Shown one piece after another: positions 56,678 to 64,000 of a stretch of DNA of 64,000 nucleotides. The stretch spans positions 1 through 64,000 of the forward strand of contig NZ_BDQM01000015.1 in NCBI RefSeq assembly GCF_002207865.1, read 5' to 3'. Under the pieces are notes generated by a model. It did no database searches and was not told the origin of the DNA. It worked only from the letters and a program-made list of their open reading frames with translations. This stretch comes from Colwellia marinimaniae (lineage in GTDB: Bacteria > Pseudomonadota > Gammaproteobacteria > Enterobacterales > Alteromonadaceae). A program made the position numbers and the translations under genes. Numbering within the stretch: position 1 is the stretch's first letter; the number at the start of each line of letters is the position of its first letter.

Positions 56678-57559
56678 TTAATATAGCTTATTACCCCAGC
56701 TTAATTTATTTCGTAAAACGTTAAAATAGTTGTGATCAAGGGGGTGAATTAAACGAATACTGCATTCACTCTTTTTAATAATAACTTCATCGCCGGGCAT
56801 TACCGATAAAATGACATGGCCATCGCAACTTACTTGTAAATTTTCATGGTTATCATTGGCAAGTATCAATTTGATTTCACTATTACCATCGACAACAATA
56901 GGGCGACTTGTTAGGGTATGAGGAAACATAGGCACCAGTGACAGTGCATTTAAATTAGGCGTTAAAATCGGTCCACCAGCAGACATAGAATAAGCGGTTG
57001 AGCCGGTAGGTGTTGAAACAATGAGGCCGTCAGAGCGCTGACTAAACATAAAAACGTCATCAATATAGACTTCAAATTCGATCATGCTAGCAACTTTCCC
57101 GGCATGAAGTACCGCTTCATTAACGGCACTATTAGAGCTTTTCAGTTTTCCATGGCGATACACTTCAGCTTCAATGATAAAGCGCTGTTCACTGCGAGAC
57201 TTACCCGCTAATATTTGTGCTAAAGGTTCGATAAGTTCATTCGGTGAAAGATCGGTTAGAAAGCCTAAATTACCGCGGTTCACGCCAATAACACCAATGT
57301 CATAACAAGCCAGTACCCGTGCTGCGCCAAGCATATAACCATCACCACCGATAACAATTGCCAGATCAGCTTGCTCGCCAATGTCAGTCAGTTTACCCGT
57401 TGTCATGTTTTTTATATCGAGTGATTGTGCCACCGAATGCTCAACAAGCACTTGATAGTTATTCGCTAATAAATAGTCATGCAAAGTTTTTATTGTGGCA
57501 CTTGCGCCATCATGATTTGGTTTGCCAATAAGGCCAATAGTTGTATAGAGTTGAGCCAT
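56678..57559 (-). CDS. nadK: NAD kinase
   Basis: Phosphorylates NAD to NADP with ATP. Motifs: [13 protein letters not shown] (GGDG), [29 protein letters not shown] and the C-terminal [17 protein letters not shown]. 293 aa (E. coli 292). Divergent from grpE across a 157-bp gap that holds the grpE heat-shock promoter. Confidence 0.96.
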   Translation of the reverse strand: MAQLYTTIGLIGKPNHDGASATIKTLHDYLLANNYQVLVEHSVAQSLDIKNMTTGKLTDIGEQADLAIVIGGDGYMLGAARVLACYDIGVIGVNRGNLGFLTDLSPNELIEPLAQILAGKSRSEQRFIIEAEVYRHGKLKSSNSAVNEAVLHAGKVASMIEFEVYIDDVFMFSQRSDGLIVSTPTGSTAYSMSAGGPILTPNLNALSLVPMFPHTLTSRPIVVDGNSEIKLILANDNHENLQVSCDGHVILSVMPGDEVIIKKSECSIRLIHPLDHNYFNVLRNKLSWGNKLY

Positions 57560-57655
57560 AACGATAATTTACTTAGTTTGCTAGGTATAGGAGCAGTTTC
57601 GCTGGATTTTATCCACTTGTAAAGTTCACTTTTTTATAAAATGTCTTAAATCACG

Positions 57656-57681
57656 CTTGAATCCTTTTTTACAGCCCCCAT
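57656..57681 (+). promoter_or_regulatory. Sigma-32 heat-shock promoter of grpE
   Basis: CTTGAA (57656-57661), 14-bp spacer, CCCCATAAT from 57676: a near-perfect sigma-32 consensus, 36 bp before the grpE ATG. Confidence 0.88.
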
Positions 57682-57716
57682 AATGTCACCAATAGTTATA
57701 AAATTGAGGTTTTTCC

Positions 57717-58388
57717 ATGACAACAAAGTCAACACCAACTAACGATGAGAAAGTAAGCAGCCCTGAGCAAGATATTAGCCCTGAGCAAGATATTAGCGCT
57801 GAGCAATTAGCAGATGACATTGTAAAAGAAGCCGAAGAGCAGGTAGAAGAGCAACATGAACATGCTCATGAAGTGCTCAGTGAAGAGCAAGAGAAAATTA
57901 ACGAGCTAGAGTTGGCGGTCGCTACAGCAGAATCTACCGTTGCTGATCAAAAAGATTCGGTTATTCGTGCGAAAGCAGAAGTGGATAATATTCGCCGCCG
58001 TGCTGCTCAAGATGTTGAGAAAGCGCGTAAATTCGCCTTAGAAAAATTTGCTGGTGAGATGTTAGCAAGCGTTGATAATTTAGAACGTGCTTTACAAAGT
58101 ATCGATAGAGAAGATGAAAGTAACAAAGATATTATCGAAGGTGTTGAATTAACCCTGCAAGGTTTAATTTCGTCATTAGAAAAATTTGGCGTTATTGCGG
58201 TTGATCCACAAGACCAACCTTTTAACCCGGAACTTCATCAAGCTATGTCTATGCAAGAAGCGCCGGATGTAGCACCAAACACAGTTATTGCCGTAATGCA
58301 AAAGGGCTATGAGTTAAATGGTCGTTTAATCCGTCCTGCTATGGTGATGGTCTCTAAAGCAGCACCTAGCGTAGACACTACTGCTTAG
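57717..58388 (+). CDS. grpE: Nucleotide exchange factor GrpE
   Basis: Releases ADP from DnaK. 223 aa (E. coli 197). The extra length is an acidic N-terminus containing a duplicated SPEQDI hexapeptide encoded by an 18-bp tandem repeat (57759-57794). Long dimer coiled coil from about 60 to 110 ([18 protein letters not shown], then [20 protein letters not shown]), beta-domain [13 protein letters not shown] and [14 protein letters not shown]. Own sigma-32 promoter and terminator. Confidence 0.95.
   Translation: MTTKSTPTNDEKVSSPEQDISPEQDISAEQLADDIVKEAEEQVEEQHEHAHEVLSEEQEKINELELAVATAESTVADQKDSVIRAKAEVDNIRRRAAQDVEKARKFALEKFAGEMLASVDNLERALQSIDREDESNKDIIEGVELTLQGLISSLEKFGVIAVDPQDQPFNPELHQAMSMQEAPDVAPNTVIAVMQKGYELNGRLIRPAMVMVSKAAPSVDTTA
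57759..57806 (+). repeat. 18-bp tandem repeat inside grpE
   Basis: AGCCCTGAGCAAGATATT twice without mismatch (57759-57776, 57777-57794) plus a partial third copy AGCGCTGAGCAA. It keeps the reading frame (six codons per unit). Confidence 0.95.
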
Positions 58389-58792
58389 TAGCGGGTTTTT
58401 ATTGTTGCTGTAAAACTCAATTTATATAGCAAGTGTACTCACAAATTCTTCGGGAACTAATTTGAACATCCGAAGGATGGCCTGAAAGGCGGAATACAGG
58501 ATGTATGGAGTATTGACTAACGTCAGCTCAGTGCATTTACCTTTTAATTGAGCCATACAGCTTAACGTTGAACGCTACTGCGTTAGTCGAATAAGGTAGA
58601 TTGTAGTTAAAAAATCCAGACAAATGTCTGGTTTTTTTATGTTGTTATATAAAGAAAAAATAATATTTATTGTTTTATTTATTAGGAATAGTTGAAAAGC
58701 ATTTTGCTGACCCCACTTACTATTCAACAAACAATTTAATTAATATTACTTTATCTTTTTCAGATAAAGACTAATGAATAGGAGCTCCCAAG
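58389..58792. terminator. grpE-dnaK intergenic region with a terminator
   Basis: 404 bp. AATCCAGACA-AA-TGTCTGGTT followed by T7 (58610-58638) ends the grpE transcript. The stretch 58440-58600 holds no gene that I can recognise. The dnaK promoter lies at 58691-58719. Confidence 0.8.
58691..58719 (+). promoter_or_regulatory. Sigma-32 heat-shock promoter of dnaK
   Basis: GTTGAA (58691-58696), a 14-bp spacer and CCCCACTTA from 58711 match the sigma-32 consensus. About 75 bp before the dnaK ATG. Confidence 0.78.
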
Positions 58793-60715
58793 ATGGGCAA
58801 AATAATCGGTATTGACCTAGGAACAACTAACTCATGTGTTGCAGTTTTAGACGGCGACAGTGTACGTGTTATTGAAAATGCTGAAGGCGATCGTACCACC
58901 CCTTCAATCATTGGTTATACAGCTGAAGGTGAAATTTTAGTAGGTCAACCTGCTAAACGTCAATCAGTGACTAACCCTGAAAATACTTTATATGCTATCA
59001 AGCGTTTAATTGGTCGTCGTTTTGAAGACGAAGAAACTCAACGTGATATTAAAATCATGCCATTTGGCATTGTTAAAGCTGACAACGGTGATGCTTGGGT
59101 TGAAGTAAAAGGCAACAAAATTGCGCCACCACAAGTATCTGCTGAAGTATTAAAGAAAATGAAAAAAACGGCAGAAGATTTTCTTGGTGAAACAGTCACT
59201 GAAGCTGTTATTACCGTTCCTGCTTATTTTAATGATTCACAACGTCAAGCAACTAAAGATGCGGGTCGTATCGCCGGTCTTGATGTTAAACGTATTATCA
59301 ACGAGCCGACAGCCGCTGCTCTTGCTTATGGCATGGACAAACAAGAAGGCGATAAGGTTATTGCCGTATACGACTTAGGTGGCGGTACTTTCGATATTTC
59401 AATTATTGAAATTGATGAAATGGACGGCGAGCACACCTTTGAAGTATTAGCGACCAATGGTGATACTCACTTAGGTGGTGAAGATTTTGATAACCGTTTA
59501 ATCAACTATCTTGTTGCTGAATTCAAGAAAGATCAAGGCATGGACTTAACGTCTGATCCATTAGCGATGCAACGTTTGAAAGAAGCGGCAGAAAAAGCGA
59601 AATGTGAGCTTTCTTCAGCACAACAAACGGATGTTAACTTACCTTACATCACTGCTGATGCCTCAGGTCCTAAGCACATGAACATCAAAGTAACGCGCGC
59701 TAAATTAGAGTCGTTAGTTGAAGACATGGTAAAAGCAACCTTAGAGCCATTAAGAAAAGCTCTTAAAGATGCCGACTTAACCGTAGATGACATCGATGAT
59801 GTTATCATGGTAGGTGGTCAATCACGCATGCCTATGGTGCAAAAAGCGGTTACAGATTTCTTTGGTAAAGAGCCACGTAAAGACGTTAACCCAGATGAAG
59901 CAGTAGCGTGTGGTGCTGCGATTCAAGCGGGTGTTCTTTCTGGTGAAGTTACCGATGTATTACTTTTAGATGTTACGCCATTATCATTAGGTATTGAAAC
60001 CGCCGGTGGAGTAATGACCAATGTTATTGATAGAAACACTACTATTCCTACTAAGCAATCACAAACGTTCTCAACGGCTGATGATAATCAATCAGCGGTA
60101 ACGGTACATGTGTGTCAAGGTGAGCGTAAGCAAGCCTCAGCGAACAAGTCTTTAGGTCAATTTAACCTTGAAGGTATTCCAGCTGCACCACGTGGTCAAC
60201 CGCAAATCGAAGTAACTTTCGATATTGATGCCGATGGTATTTTGCATGTAACGGCAAAAGATAAAAATACGGGTAAAGAGCAAAAAATTGTTATTAAAGC
60301 CTCTTCAGGTTTATCGGATGAAGAAGTAGAGCAAATGGTGCGTGACGCTGAAGCTAACGCGGATGCTGATGCTAAATTTGAAGAATTAGTACAAGTACGT
60401 AACCAAGCTGATGGTATGATTCACTCTACTCGCAAGCAAATTGAAGAAGCAGGTGATGAGTTACCAAGTGAAGACAAAGAGAAAATTGAAACAGCATTGA
60501 CTGAGCTTGAAGACGTGGTTAAAGGTGATGACAAAGAAGCGATTGATAGCAAAACTCAAGCGTTAATGGAAGCATCAGCTAAATTAATGGAAATTACTCA
60601 AGCTAAGCAACAAGCACAAGCTGCTCCTGAAGGTGCTGAGCAAGCAACGGATGCTGCTGCACCTGCAGACGACGTTGTAGACGCTGAATTTGAAGAAGTT
60701 AAAGACGACAAGTAA
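58793..60715 (+). CDS. dnaK: Chaperone protein DnaK (Hsp70)
   Basis: Main cytosolic Hsp70. N-terminal ATPase: [58 protein letters not shown] and [10 protein letters not shown]. Linker [15 protein letters not shown], substrate domain, then a Gln/Ala-rich lid and C-terminal EEVKDDK. 640 aa (E. coli 638). GGAG ribosome site. Works with GrpE upstream and DnaJ downstream, each with separate transcription signals. Confidence 0.98.
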   Translation: MGKIIGIDLGTTNSCVAVLDGDSVRVIENAEGDRTTPSIIGYTAEGEILVGQPAKRQSVTNPENTLYAIKRLIGRRFEDEETQRDIKIMPFGIVKADNGDAWVEVKGNKIAPPQVSAEVLKKMKKTAEDFLGETVTEAVITVPAYFNDSQRQATKDAGRIAGLDVKRIINEPTAAALAYGMDKQEGDKVIAVYDLGGGTFDISIIEIDEMDGEHTFEVLATNGDTHLGGEDFDNRLINYLVAEFKKDQGMDLTSDPLAMQRLKEAAEKAKCELSSAQQTDVNLPYITADASGPKHMNIKVTRAKLESLVEDMVKATLEPLRKALKDADLTVDDIDDVIMVGGQSRMPMVQKAVTDFFGKEPRKDVNPDEAVACGAAIQAGVLSGEVTDVLLLDVTPLSLGIETAGGVMTNVIDRNTTIPTKQSQTFSTADDNQSAVTVHVCQGERKQASANKSLGQFNLEGIPAAPRGQPQIEVTFDIDADGILHVTAKDKNTGKEQKIVIKASSGLSDEEVEQMVRDAEANADADAKFEELVQVRNQADGMIHSTRKQIEEAGDELPSEDKEKIETALTELEDVVKGDDKEAIDSKTQALMEASAKLMEITQAKQQAQAAPEGAEQATDAAAPADDVVDAEFEEVKDDK

Positions 60716-60854
60716 GTCAGTTAAAAAGCTTGTCGCTAGTTAGCTCCATTACGACGTTGTCAGACTCACTTGGTAAACCAAGCTCCGTGCTTCCGCCTTG
60801 TACTGAAACTAACTAGCTTAAAGCTTATTTAACTTTGCTTTATAACGTCTTATG

Positions 60855-60883
60855 AAAGCGTCGATATTTTTCGGCGCTTTTTG
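60855..60883 (+). terminator. Terminator of dnaK
   Basis: AAAGCGTCGA and TCGGCGCTTT (one G-T pair) with T5, 140 nt after dnaK. Confidence 0.7.
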
Positions 60884-61002
60884 TGTGTTAGTAGAGAAAA
60901 AAGTAATTTTTATTTGGTGCTGATTTTCTTGATTTTTTATCGATAAATTCCGAAAAATGAAGAAAATTAGCCTCAATCAACTTGAAGTAAAGAAACAGAT
61001 TT

Positions 61003-62127
61003 ATGTCAAAACGTGATTATTATGAAACCTTAGGGGTTAGCCAAAGCGCCACTGAGAAAGAAGTCAAAAAAGCCTATAAAAAATTAGCCATGAAGTATCA
61101 CCCAGACAGGACTCAAGGTGATAAGGTTAAAGAAGAAACCTTTAAAGAAGTTAAAGAGGCCTATGAGATCCTCAATGATGATCAAAAACGTGCTGCTTAT
61201 GATCAATATGGCCATGCGGCTTTTGAGCAAGGTGGTCGCGGTGGTGGTGGCGGCGGCGGTGGTTTTGCCCAAGATTTCGGTGATGTTTTTGGTGATATTT
61301 TTGGTGGCGGCGGTCGTGGACGTCAGCGCCAACAACGTGGCTCAGACTTACGTTATAATGTAGATTTAACCCTTGAAGCGGCGGTTAAGGGTAAAAGCTT
61401 AGAAATTAAAGTACCTACCTTTGTCAGTTGTGAGCCGTGTGATGGCTCTGGTGCTAAAAGGGGCACTTCTGCTAGAACTTGTAGCACTTGTCATGGTCAC
61501 GGCCAAGTACAGATGCGTCAGGGCTTATTTGCCGTACAGCAAACGTGTCCTACCTGTAGTGGTAAGGGCAAAGTTATTAGCGAAAAATGTACCTCATGTC
61601 GCGGTCAAGGTCGTGTTGAGAAAACTAAAACTTTATCCGTTAAAATTCCACCGGGTGTTGATACCGGTGATAGAATTCGTTTATCTGGTGAAGGCGAAGC
61701 CGGTGAACATGGTGCACCTGCGGGCGACTTATATGTGCAAGTTAATGTCCGTGATCACGAAATATTTGTTCGTGATGAAAATCACTTATATTGTGAAGTC
61801 CCGATTAGTTTTGTTACCGCAGCCTTAGGTGGTGATATTGAAGTACCAACATTAGGTGGTAAGGTTAAGCTGAAGATACCTAAAGAAACACAAACAGGTA
61901 AAATGTTCCGCTTACGTGGTAAAGGTGTTAAGTCGGTACGTAGCACTTCTACCGGTGATTTAATGTGTAAAGTGGTACTTGAAACACCCGTTAACTTATC
62001 CGGCGATCAAGTGGATCTATTACGTCAATTAGAAGAGAAAATGGCCAATAGTAGTAAAAAACATAGCCCAAAAGAAACTGGATTTTTTGATGGTGTTAAA
62101 CGCTTTTTTGATGACCTCAAAAACTAA
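61003..62127 (+). CDS. dnaJ: Chaperone protein DnaJ (type I Hsp40)
   Basis: Cochaperone that delivers substrates to DnaK and stimulates its ATPase. J-domain with HPD in [11 protein letters not shown]; Gly/Phe-rich region (about 77-110, DNA a run of GGT/GGC codons); four zinc motifs [33 protein letters not shown]-terminal substrate domains. 374 aa (E. coli 376). It follows dnaK by 287 bp with a terminator between, so it is at least partly independent. Confidence 0.97.
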   Translation: MSKRDYYETLGVSQSATEKEVKKAYKKLAMKYHPDRTQGDKVKEETFKEVKEAYEILNDDQKRAAYDQYGHAAFEQGGRGGGGGGGGFAQDFGDVFGDIFGGGGRGRQRQQRGSDLRYNVDLTLEAAVKGKSLEIKVPTFVSCEPCDGSGAKRGTSARTCSTCHGHGQVQMRQGLFAVQQTCPTCSGKGKVISEKCTSCRGQGRVEKTKTLSVKIPPGVDTGDRIRLSGEGEAGEHGAPAGDLYVQVNVRDHEIFVRDENHLYCEVPISFVTAALGGDIEVPTLGGKVKLKIPKETQTGKMFRLRGKGVKSVRSTSTGDLMCKVVLETPVNLSGDQVDLLRQLEEKMANSSKKHSPKETGFFDGVKRFFDDLKN

Positions 62128-62149
62128 CCTATTCGCTCATTGATAATAT

Positions 62150-62187
62150 AAATCCCGCGTTATTAAATAATAGCGCGGGATTTTTTA
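62150..62187 (+). terminator. Terminator of dnaJ
   Basis: AAATCCCGCG and CGCGGGATTT around an AT-rich loop, followed by T6. Confidence 0.88.
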
Positions 62188-62211
62188 TGGCTTAACTTTT
62201 ATTTACATTTA

Positions 62212-62369
62212 ATACCAATGTCATTAAATTATAGCCCACTTGTGCTGGTTAAAATACTCCAAGGCGGCGTTGCTCTCAATCCCAATAACCGCTATTGGTC
62301 AATCGAGCGCCTTGCCCTGATTTATTTTCCCTACACACAACAAGATCACAAACTTAATGAAAATGGTAT
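62212..62369. repeat. MITE-like palindromic repeat element
   Basis: 158 bp. The ends ATACCAATGTCATTAA and (complemented) ATACCATTTTCATTAA form imperfect terminal inverted repeats. Inner arms CAAGGCG and CGCCTTG pair as well, so the whole can fold as one hairpin. Elements with such ATACCA...TGGTAT ends are, from memory, frequent between genes of Shewanella and Colwellia. It lies between dnaJ and the Lrp-type gene. A short reading frame inside is not considered real. Confidence 0.65.
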
Positions 62370-62381
62370 AATAGGCAATTG

Positions 62382-62849
62382 TTACTCGTCAAAATTCGGT
62401 AATATGCCACTGCGGCTATGCTCAAAAACCAGTGATGTTTCTACCGTTGTTACTTCTTCGCGAGAAGTAATATTTTTGAAAACAAATTGACGTAAATGCT
62501 CACTATCTTTTACTGACATATGAATGTAGTAGTCATAGCTACCACCCATATGGTATAAATTTAATATTTCAGGGTACATTAATAAATCATCGCGTAGGCT
62601 ATTAACAATTTCTTCTGAATAGGGTTGCAAACGAATAGCGGCAATGGCCTCTATATTACCGCCAATAGTTTTTAAGTTAACATCGATAAATGCCCCCTTT
62701 ATAACGCCACTTTGTTTTAAGCGCTTTACTCGCTCTAAACACGTTGAGGGCGCAATACCTATTTGGGCTGCAAGTTCTTTATTGGTAATATCTGCATCAT
62801 CATAAAGTATGGTTAATACTTGTAAATCGATGCTATCAAGCTTTTTCAT
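62382..62849 (-). CDS. Lrp/AsnC-family transcriptional regulator
   Basis: 155 aa. N-terminal helix-turn-helix (ITNKELAAQIGIAPSTCLERVKRLKQSGVI) and C-terminal RAM ligand-binding domain (AIAAIRLQPYSEEIVNSL, then LYHMGGSYDYYIHMSVKD). Not Lrp itself (164 aa with a different C-terminus). The effector, probably an amino acid, and the targets are unknown. Divergent from nhaA. Confidence 0.9.
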   Translation of the reverse strand: MKKLDSIDLQVLTILYDDADITNKELAAQIGIAPSTCLERVKRLKQSGVIKGAFIDVNLKTIGGNIEAIAAIRLQPYSEEIVNSLRDDLLMYPEILNLYHMGGSYDYYIHMSVKDSEHLRQFVFKNITSREEVTTVETSLVFEHSRSGILPNFDE

Positions 62850-63132
62850 TAGTCACCTGTAAATTTAATAGCGCTACTTTAGTTAAATATTACACTTAAT
62901 GGTGGTAGTGAGACTAGTGTAATATAGTAGTAATTTGAATTTTTGACGTTAAAAGTGAAAGTATCCGAATTATTTTTATATTTAAGCCGATATTCTGCTG
63001 TTATAACGTGATAAAATTGTTACAAACTTTCACAATGATAATGTTTGCCAGTACCTGCCATTGTGACATATTATGACATAATACTATGGATATCTTTTCC
63101 TCCTCAATAGCATAAGCAAAAAAAGGACAACT

Positions 63133-64000
63133 ATGCCAATTTCTACCATTGATACATTTCTGAAAAAAGAATCTGCCAGCGGCATTATATTAATGTTCGC
63201 TGCAGTTTTTGCCATGATCTTAGCCAACTCTCCATGGGCTCATTGGTATGCTTTATTACTTGATGTACCCGTTGTTGTTTCCGTAGGAAAACTTGAAATT
63301 GCTAAACCTTTATTACTTTGGATTAATGATGGTTTAATGGCGTTGTTTTTCTTTCTCATCGGCTTGGAATTAAAACGTGAATTCTTAGAAGGGGATTTAT
63401 CACAGCCAGGACAAATTACTTTACCTGCCGTTGGCGCGTTAGGTGGTATGGCAATACCCGCATTATGTTATGTGGCATTGAACTATGATAACCCGAATGC
63501 GATAAATGGTTGGGCTATTCCAACCGCTACGGATATAGCTTTTGCTCTAGGTATTTTAGCGATTATTGGCTCGAAAGTACCGTTACAGTTAAAAGTGTTT
63601 TTAACCTCGTTGGCTATTTTTGATGATTTAGGTGCGATTGTGATCATTGCCCTGTTTTATACTGAGCAATTATCTATGTTGTCTTTAGTGATAGCAGCCG
63701 CGATGTTAACGATTTTATTTACCCTGAATCGTTATAACATTACCAGTACCTCGCCTTATATCTTTATTGGCGTGATTTTGTGGATCGCCGTGTTAAAATC
63801 GGGCGTGCATGCAACCTTAGCCGGTGTTGCGTTAGCCTTTTTTATTCCGATGAAAGGTAAGGGTGATGAACCGTCACCCCTTAAATCGTTAGAGGAAAAC
63901 TTACATACCACCATTGCTTTTGTGGTCTTGCCTATTTTTGCTTTTGCCAATGCGGGTATCAGTTTTGCAGGTGTTGGACTAGAGCAAATTACATCACCGG
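63133..64000 (+). CDS. nhaA: Na+/H+ antiporter NhaA (partial, runs off the window)
   Basis: First 289 codons without a stop. Inner-membrane antiporter exporting Na+ in exchange for H+. Begins [20 protein letters not shown]; conserved [37 protein letters not shown] and [19 protein letters not shown], which holds the paired ion-binding Asp residues (Asp163/164 in E. coli). AAAGGA ribosome site 7-8 nt before ATG. The C-terminal 100 or so residues lie beyond position 64000. It fits a marine bacterium. Confidence 0.95.
   Translation, partial: MPISTIDTFLKKESASGIILMFAAVFAMILANSPWAHWYALLLDVPVVVSVGKLEIAKPLLLWINDGLMALFFFLIGLELKREFLEGDLSQPGQITLPAVGALGGMAIPALCYVALNYDNPNAINGWAIPTATDIAFALGILAIIGSKVPLQLKVFLTSLAIFDDLGAIVIIALFYTEQLSMLSLVIAAAMLTILFTLNRYNITSTSPYIFIGVILWIAVLKSGVHATLAGVALAFFIPMKGKGDEPSPLKSLEENLHTTIAFVVLPIFAFANAGISFAGVGLEQITSP

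Noticed and set aside
62218..62490. 90-aa plus-strand frame next to dnaJ
   Set aside because: It lies in the MITE-like repeat and then runs antisense into the Lrp-type gene.

Overview
The window reads as chromosomal DNA of a marine, probably cold-adapted gammaproteobacterium of the order Alteromonadales. A Colwellia-like genome is the best guess. The supports are low GC with A/T-ending codons, a ZntR plus SO_0444-type Cu/Zn exporter pair as in Shewanella, a PEP-CTERM protein, VC0807-family and DUF481 proteins, a tmRNA tag ANDETFALAA, and Shewanella/Colwellia-style MITE-like repeats. The species call is inference. All housekeeping calls rest on recognisable protein families.

Layout. 1-1750: the tail of an rRNA operon, with one intact 5S gene, three decayed 5S-derived copies and a twice-repeated hairpin element. 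1757-5490: htpG, adk, an ElaA-type acetyltransferase and a small unknown gene. 5685-6510: a decayed solute-binding-protein gene. 6639-14366 (minus): a complete histidine operon hisGDCBHAF(IE) preceded by a His-rich leader peptide and an attenuator. 14664-21013: yoaA helicase, gcvR-like, PilZ, ettA, DUF481. 21143-27052 (minus): glycolysis/pentose phosphate block tkt, epd, pgk, fba. 27265-29887: a membrane CHASE sensor whose kinase core lacks its phospho-acceptor His, and a 45-aa membrane ORF.

30042-33682 is the most interesting accessory stretch. A tRNA-Arg(CCT) gene has its last 15 bases repeated 3.5 kb away. Just inside lies the wreck of a P4-type integrase, and the interval carries a zinc-ribbon gene, a small gene cut by a 228-bp MITE with a 6-bp target duplication, a PEP-CTERM protein and a PH-like protein. 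It looks like a decayed island integrated in the tRNA 3' end.

33951-44758: adhP, an ECF sigma gene with two in-frame stops, LexA-controlled umuDC, an FKBP isomerase, cyanide-insensitive-type cydAB with a GbsR regulator, a phosphoribosyltransferase, and zntR with the Cu/Zn exporter. 44852-51755: a fused membrane/spermidine-synthase-like protein, three poorly known proteins and a fresh IS10-like insertion with a perfect 9-bp target duplication. 52043-62187: trans-translation (ssrA, smpB), ratA-rnfH, bamE, recN (LexA box), nadK, then grpE, dnaK, dnaJ with heat-shock promoters. 62212-64000: a MITE-like repeat, an Lrp regulator and the start of nhaA, cut by the window end.

No CRISPR array, prophage or obvious defence island is visible. 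I did not find a clearly new multi-gene system. The best candidates for something undescribed are the island's 78-aa/zinc-ribbon gene pair, the His-less CHASE sensor, and the repeated three-part hairpin element downstream of 5S.
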